From assembly GCA_020631735.1 (NCBI GenBank), contig CM036168.1, positions 102,196,036 to 102,260,035 of the forward strand: a stretch of DNA of 64,000 nucleotides, read 5' to 3'. Positions 44,743 through 56,700 of the stretch are shown here, one piece after another. Both the position numbers and the translations under genes were made by a program. The number at the start of each line of letters is the position of its first letter. Position 1 is the first letter of the stretch. This DNA comes from Saccharum officinarum (Eukaryota; Streptophyta; Magnoliopsida; Poales; Poaceae). Under the pieces are notes generated by a model that saw only the letters and a program-made list of their open reading frames with translations, ran no database searches and was not told where the DNA came from.

Positions 44743-46267
44743 TGACATATGCCTGTGCGTTGCAACAATAATAAAAACTTACTTGCTCCATGTGTAATTA
44801 ACAGTACATATTAAGCTTGGTAATTGTTTATATCTTTCCTCAACTGTTGTTTATACCCATTATGCTGTAGCCAATTGTTGCTTTTGCACCTCAACATCCT
44901 CAGAAAATAGCAAGCCATCCTCTGAACCTCTTCCATCCTCCATCGAATACACAGGACCAAAGCAGCAGCAGCAACCCAAACTCTTTCTTCCCTGCTCCTA
45001 TCTTCTCTAAAAATCAAAATAGTTGTAATCCCTCACCCGAATCCATAACTCACCACCTTCGGCTACTCCATCAAATTCTCCTTTTTTTCGTCAGTTCAAC
45101 ATGTCATGCCTCTTTGTTATTCTCCATCAACCACAGCAAACCACAGCCTGGGCTCCTCTTCCTCTATCTCCCTCAATACCATATTTTTCATCTCCAAATT
45201 GCTTGCATGAATAGCAGACTCTCCGTCCTCTAATATATAGCTCTCAACCTCGCCAAAATCAAGCAGCAACATAGCTTGGTGTTGGCTGTGAATAGAAATT
45301 TGAATGTGAGGTTTGTATGGCAAGATCAGGAGCTTCTCTGCTCGGCGAGATTAGGTACTTGTTAGCTTCTCTGCTCGGTGAGATTAGGTACTTATTCTGC
45401 TCGTCCAGGTGCTTCGTCAAAATCAAGTAATTGTTCTGCTCGTCGATGAAATCCCTATGGCACCTTCTAGTTTTATATAGAAGATCCAACCGAAGAAAAA
45501 AGCAAAAGGAATTCATGTAGAACATGGAGTTCGTAACATCCCATAGATGTCATGTTTGATTCGATTCCGATCCAATTCCGACTACGACTCCGACTCCATC
45601 GATCAACACGGCGGCGTCAGCAACTCGTAAGAACATGGCAGCTGGGCGGCTGGATGTAGCCGCGTCGGTCGGCCTGGGTTCCCGCAGGGAAACGGCCTGG
45701 GGCCTGCGACGGCCGGGATGGGTGGCTGCCCAGCGCGGCCCTGGCGGAGCCATCCTAGCCTCCTGGGTGGCCGCGGTGGCCGTCCTGGATCCAAAGGACG
45801 AGGAGACGTTCCTCCGGCTTGCGCCCGCGCCGCCGTCCATCTCCCAGAGGGGAGAGGCTACTCCGGCCTACGCCCGCGCTGCCGTCCACCTCCAGTCACG
45901 TCGCGCCGGCCTCCGAGAGGAAGGAACGAGCGTGCGGATCGCAGTTGCCACCTTCGGAGGGAGCGGAGAGGCGCACAGGGACGGAATCCCGGCTCCGGCT
46001 CGATTCCACGCCGGGCATGGCTGGAGAGACGAAGCGGGGGAGGGAGAGACAGGCCGCGCCGCGCCGTGCGGGAGAGGGAGAGCGGCGACGTGCGGGATAG
46101 CGCGAGGGAGGGAGAGCGGAGCGGGCGAGGGAGAGTGGGCTTTTTCAGAGAAGCGAGGGAGAGGGCCGCGAAACGAGTGGGACAGTTGGGCTGAAGAATG
46201 GGCCAGACGAAAACCGGTCCAGACAAAAAAAAAGGCCGAAATTTTGCCTTTTATTAATAGGTATAGA
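44743..46267 (-). mobile_element. Candidate non-autonomous Helitron, 1.5 kb
   Basis: On the minus strand the 5' end reads TCTATACCTATTAATAAAAG from 46267 with A before it, close to grass Helitron 5' termini. The other end has TTGCAACGCACAGGCATATG (44747-44766), like the pre-CTRR region of Helitrons and of the end at 19499, but a clean CTRR is not present. The interior includes a GC-rich stretch (45600-46200) and a short tandem repeat of CTTCTCTGCTCGG (45332-45390). No Rep/helicase seen. Captured gene sequence is possible but not identified. Confidence 0.42.
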
Positions 46268-48159
46268 TATAGACTAATGATTGAGTACTTTATATGAGAA
46301 ACCGTATCAGTCCTCACCGCTGGCCCTTTGCGATGATCAGCACAGAGACTGCGCAAAACCCTGCAGATAAACACCAATTAATTTACTACTGACTCCAGAC
46401 GGCATAGCATTTATCAAATGAGAGAAGAGGAACATATTCCTCCAGAAAACCGATTCGCTGGGATGTAATCAAGACCAGGCATCACGTATGTAAGTTGCAA
46501 AAGAATCTTAAACATGACAGATTGACAGTCGCCAAGGATGGAGTAAATTGAACTTCTGAAGGAAAGGCTAAAAAAATGCTGTACAATCATGTTCAGACGG
46601 CAGGAATTTGTGCAAACGACAATTGTATAGATAAACAGAACTGTGGCATGTGCAGTAGCTGATACGAGGGCTTAGGGTTGAGATATTTGGCACGGTCAGA
46701 AATGCGTAGTACTCTCTCTCTCTCTCTCCTGAAATATAACATATCAAATGTTTAAAATTTGACTCAAATTATAAGATATTCTGAATTGTAAGCTGTAACA
46801 GCATATTTGTTGTATAGGGAATCTTCCTTCCCTTGTACTCCATATAGCAGAGAGCAAGAAATTGCGTAATTGAATTTGTGCACGCCGATTATTTTGAGGT
46901 GATATCAGTAAACCACTCCAGTTGCAATTGTCGATGAATTCAGAAATATGCAGTATCAGTGTACTAAAAAAGATAAGGAGAAATGACTGAAGTGGAACAA
47001 AGTTAGAAATTGATTAACTAGTTTAAGAGAACATATAGTACACTGTCACGCAATAACGCTGGTGTCGTTTTAACAAAACAAAGGTACCGGGAAGTGTTGT
47101 ACGATATAGCTTTTTAAACAGAAAGATACTAGTGCTGTGTAACATGGTGGACCAAATCATTCGAATGCTTCTTCAGCACATTGCACAAAGGATTAAATAA
47201 AAGCCAAGAAGTGGCTGCAAATGACTTAGGCACTGTTCACATGTTAAAGTTTAACTCTCATCACATCAATGTTGCGGCAAATGCATGGAGTACTAAATGT
47301 ATACTAATTGCATGCATGTCGGCACAAATTAGGAGTAATTTACGAGCCAAATCTATTAAGCCTAATTAGTCCAAAATTAGAAATTTTTTGTCAAATAAGA
47401 CGAAAGTGCTACAGTATTTGTTAAACTTTAACACCTCTAACCAAACAGGCCCTTAATCATGCCAACAATGTATATAAACCAAGCAATTGAGAACTTGCAG
47501 AACCACTGAATATGTTCCATTCATTTCAAAGAAACATGGAGAACATTAATGGTGGGTCACTTGTATTTCGTGGCAAAACAAAAACGCAGAAAGTGGCAAC
47601 CGTTCAGGTATTTGGAATGAGTATTTTCCAGAATACAGTCTTTTTCTGTAAAATTACTATAAGATTCCTGTAAAATTTCTACACTATCTGCATTCTAATC
47701 TGCCATGTATTCCTCGTAGGTACCGTTCAGGTATTTAGCATCATGCTGCAAAGTTCAATAAGTAAAGGAAAAAGACCCAGTAATAAAAAGGAATCATATA
47801 CCTCGTAGGTACCAGAGTGATGATTAGGGATAGAACACAGTATTTGAATACAAATGAGTGTGCAACAAGTATATGAAAATAAAATGCCATGTATTCCTGA
47901 TATACATTTTGTTTCTTAATAAATTGAAATATCAGTCTAAAGTTACAATTCCAGACACTGCCTACTGTCGTGCGCCAAAACCCCAATATACACCTTCCAA
48001 CTCTAACAGCACACGAAAATTTTAAACTATCTCGATATGCCTATCTCGTCTAATCACAATGGATTAACCCACCGACACAACAACTTTTACATCGTACTCA
48101 CTAATCAACACCCGTTCGACATAACGTCGAGCACATGGCGCGCGCTCTACGAAGCTGGC
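46268..48159. other. Region 3' of the GT29 gene
   Basis: Probable 3' UTR of the minus-strand gene in the right part, a (CT)n run near 46712-46728, and a Tourist MITE at 47229-47452. Repeated phrases TACCGTTCAGGTATTT (47595-47740) and CTCGTAGGTACC (47712-47815) suggest small local duplications. No other gene seen. Confidence 0.4.
47229..47452. mobile_element. Tourist-like MITE, 224 bp
   Basis: Left end GGCACTGTTCACATGTTAAA, right end AACCAAACAGGCCC, flanked by TTA on both sides (47226-47228, 47453-47455). Interior TTTGTCAAATAAGACGAAAG is shared with related copies. Confidence 0.78.
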
Positions 48160-49338
48160 CTAATGGTAGAAGACGACGGGAGGGACGGTGAGCCCGGAAT
48201 CCTTGAGGAATGGGACTACCTGCGGATGCTCGGAGAGGTCGTGGTAGAAAGCGTACTCGGCTTCGTAGTCGTGGAGGTCTAGCTCCGCCTTTTGGTTGCT
48301 GTGGTAATGGTGCTTGGCGTCGGAAGACTTGCCGAAGCCAAACACGCTGACTCTGTCACACACTCCCACCGCGACCATGATGGCCTGCATCCCGGACGAG
48401 TAATGGAACATGGCGGCGTCGTGTGCGCGGTCCCACTCCTCGGGGGCGCGGCCGGTCTCGGCGACGAATCGGCGGAGGGAGTAGTACTTGACGATGCGCG
48501 CGCAGAGGACGTCGAGGCGAGCGTCGGTGACGGAGATGGGGGAGCCGTGGCGGGTGGACGAGGTGGCGTTGCAGGCGGCGACGTCGAAGAAATGGGCGGC
48601 CTGGCAGATGTAGAGCAGGATGGGGACGCCGTGGCCATAGGGGTGGCAGAAGCAGCCGGGCCGGCGCGCGCAGAGGTGAAGGATGTTGCTGTTGATGAAG
48701 GAGAAGTTGGTCTTGCTGCCGACGTGCGCGGCGTAGCCTGAGATGCGGGCGTTGTTGAGGCGGAACACGGCGGCGTGGGAGTCGATGAGGGCGCCGTGGT
48801 GGGCGCGCAGGAGGATGCCGCTGTTGCCGACGACGGCACAGGAGGGGATGCGCCCGGGGATGGAGAGCAGGGAGGGGAGGCTGGCGAGGACGGCAGGGTC
48901 GTAGCGGCGGAGGCGGTGCCAGGAGCGGAGGTCGCGGCGGAGGGCGGGGTCGATGTGGAGCTGCTCGTGGCGCGGGAGCGGGTGGAGCAGGACGTCGTGG
49001 TCGTCGTCCGGGTAGCGGCCGCGGCGCGGGAGCGGGAAGCTGTGGTGGCGGTGGAGGAGTCGGTCGCGGCGCCACGCGCGGGCCCGCGCGGCCGAGGCCG
49101 GGAGGCGGCCCTCGAGGAGCTCGTCCACGTCCCGACGCAGCGGCGCCTCCGAGGGATCGGCGGCGGCCAGGCGGAGCAGCGTGGCGTTGAGGCGCGCCGG
49201 GTCGAGCGGCAGCGGCGCCGGGGGCTCCCACGCGGGCGCGGGCGCCACGGCGCGACGGAGCGCGGTGGAGAAGGAGGCCGCGCCGACGAGCACGACGAAG
49301 ATAAGCACCGCGAAGGAGCGCCGCAGCGGCCGCTTCAT
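48160..49338 (-). CDS. GT29 sialyltransferase-like glycosyltransferase
   Basis: Intronless 392-residue type II membrane protein, complete from ATG to TAG. Residues 8-28 form a signal anchor, then a Pro/Arg-rich stem to about 160. Sialyl motif L is near 166-214 ([12 protein letters not shown] to [11 protein letters not shown]), motif S near 312-336 ([15 protein letters not shown]), and the VS motif near 345-361 ([18 protein letters not shown] with the conserved His and Glu). CAZy family GT29 enzymes act in the Golgi lumen. Plants lack established sialic-acid glycans, so the true donor is uncertain; one Arabidopsis member (GALT29A) has been linked to galactosyl transfer on arabinogalactan. No truncation or missing motif. 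A fold-back MULE lies 124 bp upstream of the ATG. Confidence 0.93.
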   Translation of the reverse strand: MKRPLRRSFAVLIFVVLVGAASFSTALRRAVAPAPAWEPPAPLPLDPARLNATLLRLAAADPSEAPLRRDVDELLEGRLPASAARARAWRRDRLLHRHHSFPLPRRGRYPDDDHDVLLHPLPRHEQLHIDPALRRDLRSWHRLRRYDPAVLASLPSLLSIPGRIPSCAVVGNSGILLRAHHGALIDSHAAVFRLNNARISGYAAHVGSKTNFSFINSNILHLCARRPGCFCHPYGHGVPILLYICQAAHFFDVAACNATSSTRHGSPISVTDARLDVLCARIVKYYSLRRFVAETGRAPEEWDRAHDAAMFHYSSGMQAIMVAVGVCDRVSVFGFGKSSDAKHHYHSNQKAELDLHDYEAEYAFYHDLSEHPQVVPFLKDSGLTVPPVVFYH

Positions 49339-49462
49339 CGCCGCCGCGGGCGCAGCCCCAGCCAGGGGCTAGCTGGGTCGGAGCCGCCGCATCCGCATGG
49401 GGGCACGCGCATCAGGCACTCCAAGGAGGAGAGAGAGCGGGGGGTCCGTGTCCGTGCGACCG

Positions 49463-50769
49463 GAGTAAAGTGCACCAGCGGTACCTAAACTTTCACTGCT
49501 TATCAGTCCCTAAACTCGTAAATCGATCATTTAGATCCTCAAACTTGTTCATCTGTGTTATCTCGGTCTCTAAACTTATTCGGCTATGTCATCCCGATCC
49601 CTAAACTTGCAAATCGACCGTTTAGGTCCTTAAACTTATTCAGTTGTGTCATCCCGGTCCATAAACTTGGTTTTAGATCTCATCTGGGTCTAAACTGGGC
49701 GATTTAAAAACTTGATATCAAACAATAATTCATAATTTTTTCATATGAACTCAAATAAGGACAAACTTTATATCAAAATTGTAGCCCTCGACGCGATCTA
49801 CAACTTTGTTGTTGAAAAGTATTTGAATTAAAACTGTTTAGAGTCCCAAAATATTGTTGTATGTTTATAGATTTTGAAATTTCAAATTTCAAATTATCAA
49901 ACAATCATGGATATTGATATGGTCTATATGAAAGTTATAGTTCTCAATATTATCTACAACTTTGTAGTTGAAAAGTTTTTTATTTGAAGTCGTTTATTAT
50001 CCCAAAATTTAATTTTAAATTTAAAAAATTTTAAAATTTAAAAATTTAAAATTAAAATTAAATTTTGGGATAATAAACGACTTCAAATAAAAAACTTTTC
50101 AACTACAAAGTTGTAGATAATATTGAGAACTATAACTTTCATATAGACCATTTCAATATCCAAGATTATTTGATAATTTTGAATTTTAAATTTCAAAATC
50201 TGTAAACTTACAATTAAATTTTGTAATAATAAACGACTTCAAATAAAAAACTTTTCAACTACAAAGTTGTAGATAATATCGAGAACTATAACTTTCATAT
50301 AGACCATATCAATATTCAAGATTGTTTGATAATTTAAAATTTGAAATTTTAAAATCTATAAACATACAATAATATTTTGGGACTCTAAATAGTTTTAATT
50401 CAAAAACTTTTCAACTATAAAGTTGTAGATCGCGTCGAGGACTACAATTTTGATATAAAGTTTGTCCTCATTTGATTTCATATGAAAAAATTATGAATTA
50501 TTGTTTGATATCAAGTTTTTAAATCGCTCAGTTTGGACCCACATGAGATCCAAAACCAAGTTTATGGACCGGGATGAAACAACTGAACAAGTTTGAGGAC
50601 ATAAACGATCGATTTGCAAGTTTAAGGACCGGGATGACACAACCGAATAAGTTTAGGGACCGAGATGACACAGATAAACAAGTTTGAGGACCTAAATAAT
50701 CGATTTGCGAGTTTAGAAACCAGGATGACACAACCGCGAAAGTTTAGGGACCGCTGGTGCACTTTACTC
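49463..50769. mobile_element. Fold-back MULE-type element, 1.3 kb, perfect TSD
   Basis: Left end GAGTAAAGTGCACCAGCGG, right end CCGCTGGTGCACTTTACTC: a perfect 19-bp terminal match. The two halves are inverted relatives along the whole length, with several copies of AACTACAAAGTTGTAGAT-type blocks. A perfect 9-bp TSD GTGCGACCG lies at 49454-49462 and 50770-50778. Non-coding. Confidence 0.93.
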
Positions 50770-50778
50770 GTGCGACCG

Positions 50779-50993
50779 AGCCGGGCCGGGCCGAGCACTG
50801 TATGTCCGAGTGGCGGAGCGGGCGCGGGCGCGGCCGCGTGGGGGCAGCGAGTTCTTTATCGGTCGCCGTGCTAACGGGCTTGCGTGCGAGGTGGTGTTAT
50901 ATAGGAGTGTGCTATGATGGTTGGTTGGACTTGGGGTTCGGCAAACGGGGGATCCAATGTGCCCTGCTCCGGTTCGTGCATCCGGCAGAGTAA
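50779..50993 (-). promoter_or_regulatory. Displaced upstream region of the GT29 gene
   Basis: GC-rich sequence that abutted the GT29 5' flank before the fold-back insertion, so it may carry original promoter elements now moved 1.3 kb away. No specific box identified. Confidence 0.3.
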
Positions 50994-51235
50994 GGCCCGG
51001 TTTAGTTTGAAAAAAATTTGCAAAATTTTTCAGATTTCATGTCATATCGAATCTTTGGACACATGCATGAAGCATTAAATATAGATAAAAAATAAAACTA
51101 ATTACACAATTTAGACGAAATGGACGAGACGAATCTTTTAAGCCTAGTTAGTCCATAATTGGATAATATTTGTCAAATAACAACGAAATTGCTACAGTGG
51201 CGTTTCTCAAAAATTTTCGGGAACTAAACAGGCCC
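50994..51235. mobile_element. Tourist-like MITE, 242 bp
   Basis: Left end GGCCCGGTTTAGTTTG, right end GGGAACTAAACAGGCCC, flanked by TAA (50991-50993 and 51236-51238). Interior ACAATTTAGACGAAATGGAC and GGATAATATTTGTCAAATAA place it in the same group as 41833 and 47229. Confidence 0.85.
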
Positions 51236-52349
51236 TAATCATTTTTTTGCGTGGGTGGCTGGCGGCCAGCGTGGGTGGGGCCCGTCAACATGCCTTCACG
51301 ATGTGACGGGTGGGCCCGCCAAACAGTACGTTCTTTCCCTCCTCACTCGGCACTCGGCAGGCGAGGCGGGAGCAAGAAACTCTCGTTGCTGAGAGTCTGA
51401 GAAAGTGTGCACACCACGCCGCATGCCGTTTTGATGATTGCATGGGCTTGTTTGATCAGATCCATCATCCATCCGAGGAAGGTTGCTTCCCAGCGAATCT
51501 TGAAAAATTTTGGAACTAAACATGGCGTAAGCAGTGTATTGTTCGAAAGTTTAGGGATGGTGAAGATGCATGCTTTTTCGCTTGCTGCTATTCCTGTATG
51601 TATACGTACGTGGATGTGGACCCCTTGGAATTGGGCTCATGGTCATGGACATTGCCCCGACGACGCGCCAACTGGTCTTCCTCAGAAGGCTCGCTCCCTG
51701 ATCTTGCCGCCCCCAGGCGTCCTGGTCCTGCCTGCTCTTCTCCACTAGAACCCGTATGGCCGTATTATTATTAATTTATTATGATGATGATAGGGAAAGC
51801 CCGTTGGGCTGGAGTGATCTGGTTTACGTCGCTCTCAAGCCTCGGCCTTCTGGCTTCTTGCTGCTTCAGCTTTCATCGTTTCATACTTTCATCGTCGCAT
51901 GAGAAGCATGGGACCTAACAATTAAACCATGTGGTCTCTTCTTCTTGTATCTTTCGCTGGTCGCCGCTTATCAAGTAAAATTACAAGTGTCTATTTGTTT
52001 ATTTACCAGCGATGGATCTTTGTCGTGCATTTCCACATCATCATCCTTTGTCGGCTCATCATCGTCTGGATGGATAGTATCCATCCACACGTCTCTAATC
52101 CCGTTTCTCGTCGGAGTCCACCATGGAAGGCAACAAGAATCTGCGGCCTTCTTTAAATAGGAATCTGTCAGCACTTTGATGATGGGCACCCGCACCTTAT
52201 GTGCGACTGCAGACAAAACTCAAAAGCAAGCTGCTGCACCAGTTTTATTTACCGGTCTGCTGAATTGGTCCAAAGCAGCAGTAGCCCAGCCCCCCTGATA
52301 ATTACATGTAGGGTGTCTGTGTACACCATTTTTCCAGATCGTCAGTCTT
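51236..52349. other. Intergenic region
   Basis: Mixed-composition sequence with short unrecognised open frames. No gene, RNA or repeat could be supported. Confidence 0.4.
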
Positions 52350-52367
52350 AACCAAACTTAGTAGATG

Positions 52368-53190
52368 GTCAGACAACTTCCAAAACACTCAATTGTTGCC
52401 TCCCTAGCGAAGGGGCACGGTGGAAGAGCCCTAGCGCCGCCGCCGCCGCCGCAGCAGCCGCCCCCGTCGTCCACCACCGCTGGTCCCCCTCCCTTCTCCT
52501 CCGGCATCTCGCCGGAGGCTGAAGGGAGTGGGGATCCATTGTTTTTAATAAGTTTTTCCCAGTAAATCGAGTCATTAGGGTTAGCGTCTCTCCATGCCAA
52601 ATTACTTGGTACTGGAGTTTTATCTCCTCCTTCTCCTCATCTCTGTCGACGGTAAAGGAGAAGGGTGGAATCGTCTTCTCCATGGCGGCTTCGTTGAAGA
52701 TGAGGGCGACAACATCGGCGTCAGCATCTTCATCGACATGACGACATGGAGACTTTGGTTTCCGGACGACGGCATCAAGGCGGAGATGATGTCGCCGTCA
52801 TGGAATAATTTTCTCCGGTCTTTTCTCCGTTTTGTTGTGGTTAGATCTGGCCACGATGAAGGACTAGGGAGAATAATTTTCAGATCAGTCTTCCTCACTC
52901 TTCGGTGGCAGAAAGAAGAAGAAGGAAGACACCAGAAAGAAGAAGTTCCTCAATTCCGCCTACAGGAATGTTGGCCGTTGTTCGTTGGGCATTTGTTCTC
53001 AGGCCATTTGCCGAGTGTTTGCCTGTGCGGTCATCCATACTGCAAAGCATTTAACAGGTTAGGTTTTGAGTTGTGCTTTTCACAGCGTGGGTACTATTTT
53101 GTAATCCAGAGTGCTTGTAATGTGTTGATGTACCCAGCTATCATATAATATAATTCTTCTTTCGTCGCAAAAAAAAAAAAAAAAAAAAAA
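52368..53190 (+). mobile_element. Poly(A)-tailed retroposon with 18-bp TSD
   Basis: 823-bp insertion ending in a pure A run of at least 21 bases (about 53169-53190), flanked by the perfect duplication AACCAAACTTAGTAGATG at 52350-52367 and 53191-53208. These are marks of target-primed reverse transcription by L1-type machinery. No reverse transcriptase motifs. A (GCC)n Pro-rich open stretch lies near the start (52434-52500), and the end TTCTTCTTTCGTCGCAAAA resembles plant L1 3' UTR ends. It is either an L1 3' end, a chimera, or a processed transcript of unknown origin. Confidence 0.82.
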
Positions 53191-53208
53191 AACCAAACTT
53201 AGTAGATG

Positions 53209-53775
53209 CGTGGACGGTGGACCAAGAGTGATGACTGCGAAGAGCGAGTCTGCCACGTCTGGGACGGACCCTCCAAGAGAGGCGGAGAGACGCCTACATT
53301 ACAGACGATGAGATGAAAATGACAGGACAAGAAAAACGGCTGCTACTTTCGCATCAATGCCAGTAAAAAGGAGAAGATGATAGCACTAGTTAGACATGGT
53401 CCAATTAGGCTGAAAGGTTTATAGCGGAAAGATCCATTTGGTAGAAAGCTGTATGACCGATCGCCGATTCGACGATCAATGGCCCAAACTCGAATCGCAT
53501 ATCCAGTAAGGCCTAATACAACGATGCCATGAAAGAGAGTAGTATTTATCGAAACACCCATCAGTTTGAAAATAGAAACATAATTGAGGTCGTGTTCTGG
53601 AGTACAAAGTTCTCTGCGGCACGGTAATAACAACCCTGCATACTTTCACAGCAACGCGATGCAAATGTCGTGATTAAAGCGTAAGCGTTCACCGTTCAGG
53701 AAACATTAATTGTCAGGGGAAACTGAGAATGAGAACCACCATCCCATTTTCGTATAAGAATTCAGCACGTACCAG
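53209..53775 (-). other. 3' flank of the methyltransferase-like gene
   Basis: Probable 3' UTR and downstream sequence of the minus-strand gene ending at 53776. A 96-codon minus frame (53343-53633) is unrecognised and not supported. Confidence 0.4.
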
Positions 53776-56700
53776 CTAGATATTTGCTACTCCAACGACG
53801 TAGGCGTTCCAAGCATCTCCTTGATTGAAACGCTGCGATTCTTCGTACTTCACGTCTCGGTTGGCATTATATTCCTTGGCGTTTCCACTTGACTGGGTAT
53901 TTGGCATCTCCCTGATCCAAACGTGGACCGACTTGAATCCAGCCTCCTCCAAGCAGTCCTTGATCTCTGGTATCGACCATCTGCCCAAGAGCAGCAAGAA
54001 TTACACATTTGAAGATGGTACTCCTCTACTTGCAGAAAATAATCATTTTTTTCTTGCAGATGCAGTGCATAATGTCCAGAGATAAAGATAAAATGGGAAG
54101 GAAGTTTCACTGGTACTTAAAGTGTATGGCTGACGACAATTACAGGAAGCCCCAAAGATAATATCCTTCTTTCTATGAAAATCTGGTGGGAGAAGTCACT
54201 ACAGGGAAGATCAATAACTCAACAAAGAACAACAGCAGCCATCTTGATGTACTCAGCCTGGAACATTTGGAAAGAGCGAAACCGGAGAACCTTCAAGGGG
54301 ACAACGCGGACGCCGGCTCAAGTGCTGGGGCTCATCAAGGAAGAGCTAGGCCTCTTCAGTAGAGCACTGGGAAAACTACAGTTACTGCCATGAGTCCTTT
54401 CTTTTATGCTACCTGCCTTTTGAGTTTGAGTGGTTTAGCTATGTAATAACCTTTAAGCTGTAAACTGGATTCTTGCTCCTCTCTTATATGATATAGCAGT
54501 GCTCCTGCTGATTATTCCAAAAATAATAATAATATCCTTCCTTATTAAGAGCTACTACATAGATATGGCATTGGAAGAAAGCATACTGTCACAGAAACAT
54601 CTAAAGCAAACGCCAGCCAAGAAAATTTCAGATAGATGCTGCAAGCCAACCACATGCCATGCATGGTGCAATACTGCAATCAAAAACTTGTTAAACCTAT
54701 AACTAGAGTTTCAATGAGTTCTAATGCTAATGGATTAGTGTAGTAGCTGAAAGAGTTACACACTTGCAGCCTCTGTAGCATTCCACCAAGTGAATGGGAA
54801 TAATAAGGAATGATTCTGAAGTGAAGTTTTGACAAGTAATGTTTAAGCTACTTACAGGCGCCAATGGTATGTGAAAGCATGCCTCAGCATTCGTTTTTTT
54901 CCAGCTTGAAAGTGGAGACTGATCCTTGTTTGGCGACTGATGATATCAAACTCATCTTGCTCCCAGAAATACTGTATGCAAGGTTATACATAACGGGGAG
55001 AAAAATTCAAGATTTAGTACTGCTCTACTCTGATTAAGCAACTGCAAACTGCGACGTATCAATTTGCAAAAGTACAAGGGCGCAAATTATAAGACTAGGA
55101 CGTTAAACCCAAAGTGTAATGGAGATATTATAATCTTTACGCACTACCAAAGATCCAACCTAAATTTCAAAACAACTAAAGATATTTAAGAAATATAAAA
55201 CCAGGTCAAACAAATATATCTCATTCATTCCACAGATGGCAACTCTTTGTGAGTTGCTAACTTTAAATGTCTTATATTAGCTTACTACATTTCCATGCCA
55301 AATTAAATCAAACATAACATATAGCTGCAGAAAAATGAACTGGGACACCAATAGAAAATTATATTGCTCAAATAGGAAAATATTGCACTCAAACATATTC
55401 TATGTTGCATATTACTGACAACGCTACCAATAATCTGTTGGCACACTGTAAATCTAAATTCTTACAGACACTGCAAACCTTGATCGAAAAAAGAAACATA
55501 GCAAAATATAAATATATGCCTATCCTAGGATATGTTGTGTCTACCATGTTTCCTTTGTGATTTTGTAACTACTATTCAATGCTAACAATTAACCCAACAA
55601 CGCTCACCGTGAAGCTGGGGAATTTCCGCTGGAGACGTAACTTACGTTCAGATGATGTGCCACCATATACATCCATTACAAATATACCACCTCTTTTCGA
55701 GAGCGCACTGCATACATGCCGGAAATACAAAACCAAGTCCTTTCGACTATGCAGGCAACAACAGCTGTAGTTGAATGCACAGATAATATCCCTTCCAGGA
55801 AAAGTTGCCTCTGACATGGTCGAATTGGCTAAGCACTTCGAGTCAGCAAGACCTGTCTGCTCGCAGCTGTTACTTCCTGAGCCATTGTTGCTGTTCACAT
55901 GGAGACCATGCACAAGATCACTAAACTTTTGCTTGACAAGACGGGCATCCTTCGGTTGTAGAACATTTCCATGGAAAAGCAACATTCTTGAATATCCATC
56001 AGCTCCAATCTTGCTTAGGTTGTTTTCAAGGCACCACTCAAGTGACTCAAGGTCCAAATCTAAGCCGATTGCTGTTCTTCTTGCATCAGTATGGATCCAC
56101 TCGGCGCTGCCAAGATGAAGGCCGCAAATCATGAGCAAAAGATATATCCACACTAAGGGCATGTTCGGATCCATTGGTACTAATTGTTAGCAGTTAAATT
56201 AGTACTAGTGGATCCAAAATACCTAACTAATAATCCAATTAATAGCTCAAAAAATAAACTACCTAGCTAAAAAGTTATTAATTGGCTTTCCCAAACTAAG
56301 TACTACTAACTACTCCACCAATTCCAAATTATAAGACGTTTTGGCTTTTCTAGATACATAGCTTTTGCTATGTACTTAGATATACACTATATCTAGATGC
56401 ATATGTAGAGAAGCCAAAACATCTTAGATAGAGGATACAAACGGAGCTCAACTAATAGGTTAGCTAACAGCTTCACTAATAAAAAGTTATTAGCTAGTTT
56501 TCTTCTGCTAGCAACTAACTATTAGCATTAATGCATACAAATTCCAAACAGGGTCTAAATCTAAGTCATCTCTCTAGTCTCCACTCTGTAACATATTCAA
56601 CAAAACAAAAGTTTTTTTTTGCTAAATAGTAACCATTGAGACACTTGTGTGGTACCTTCTAAAAACATGTGCACCAGCAGCAGAATGGAAATATATGGAA

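Noticed and set aside
45635..46377. Open frames of 120-220 codons
   Set aside because: Low-complexity GC-rich sequence within the possible Helitron; no domain or consistent strand.
48279..49488. Long frames in both strands across the GT29 gene
   Set aside because: Shadows of the GC-rich coding exon. Only the 392-residue minus frame has GT29 motifs.
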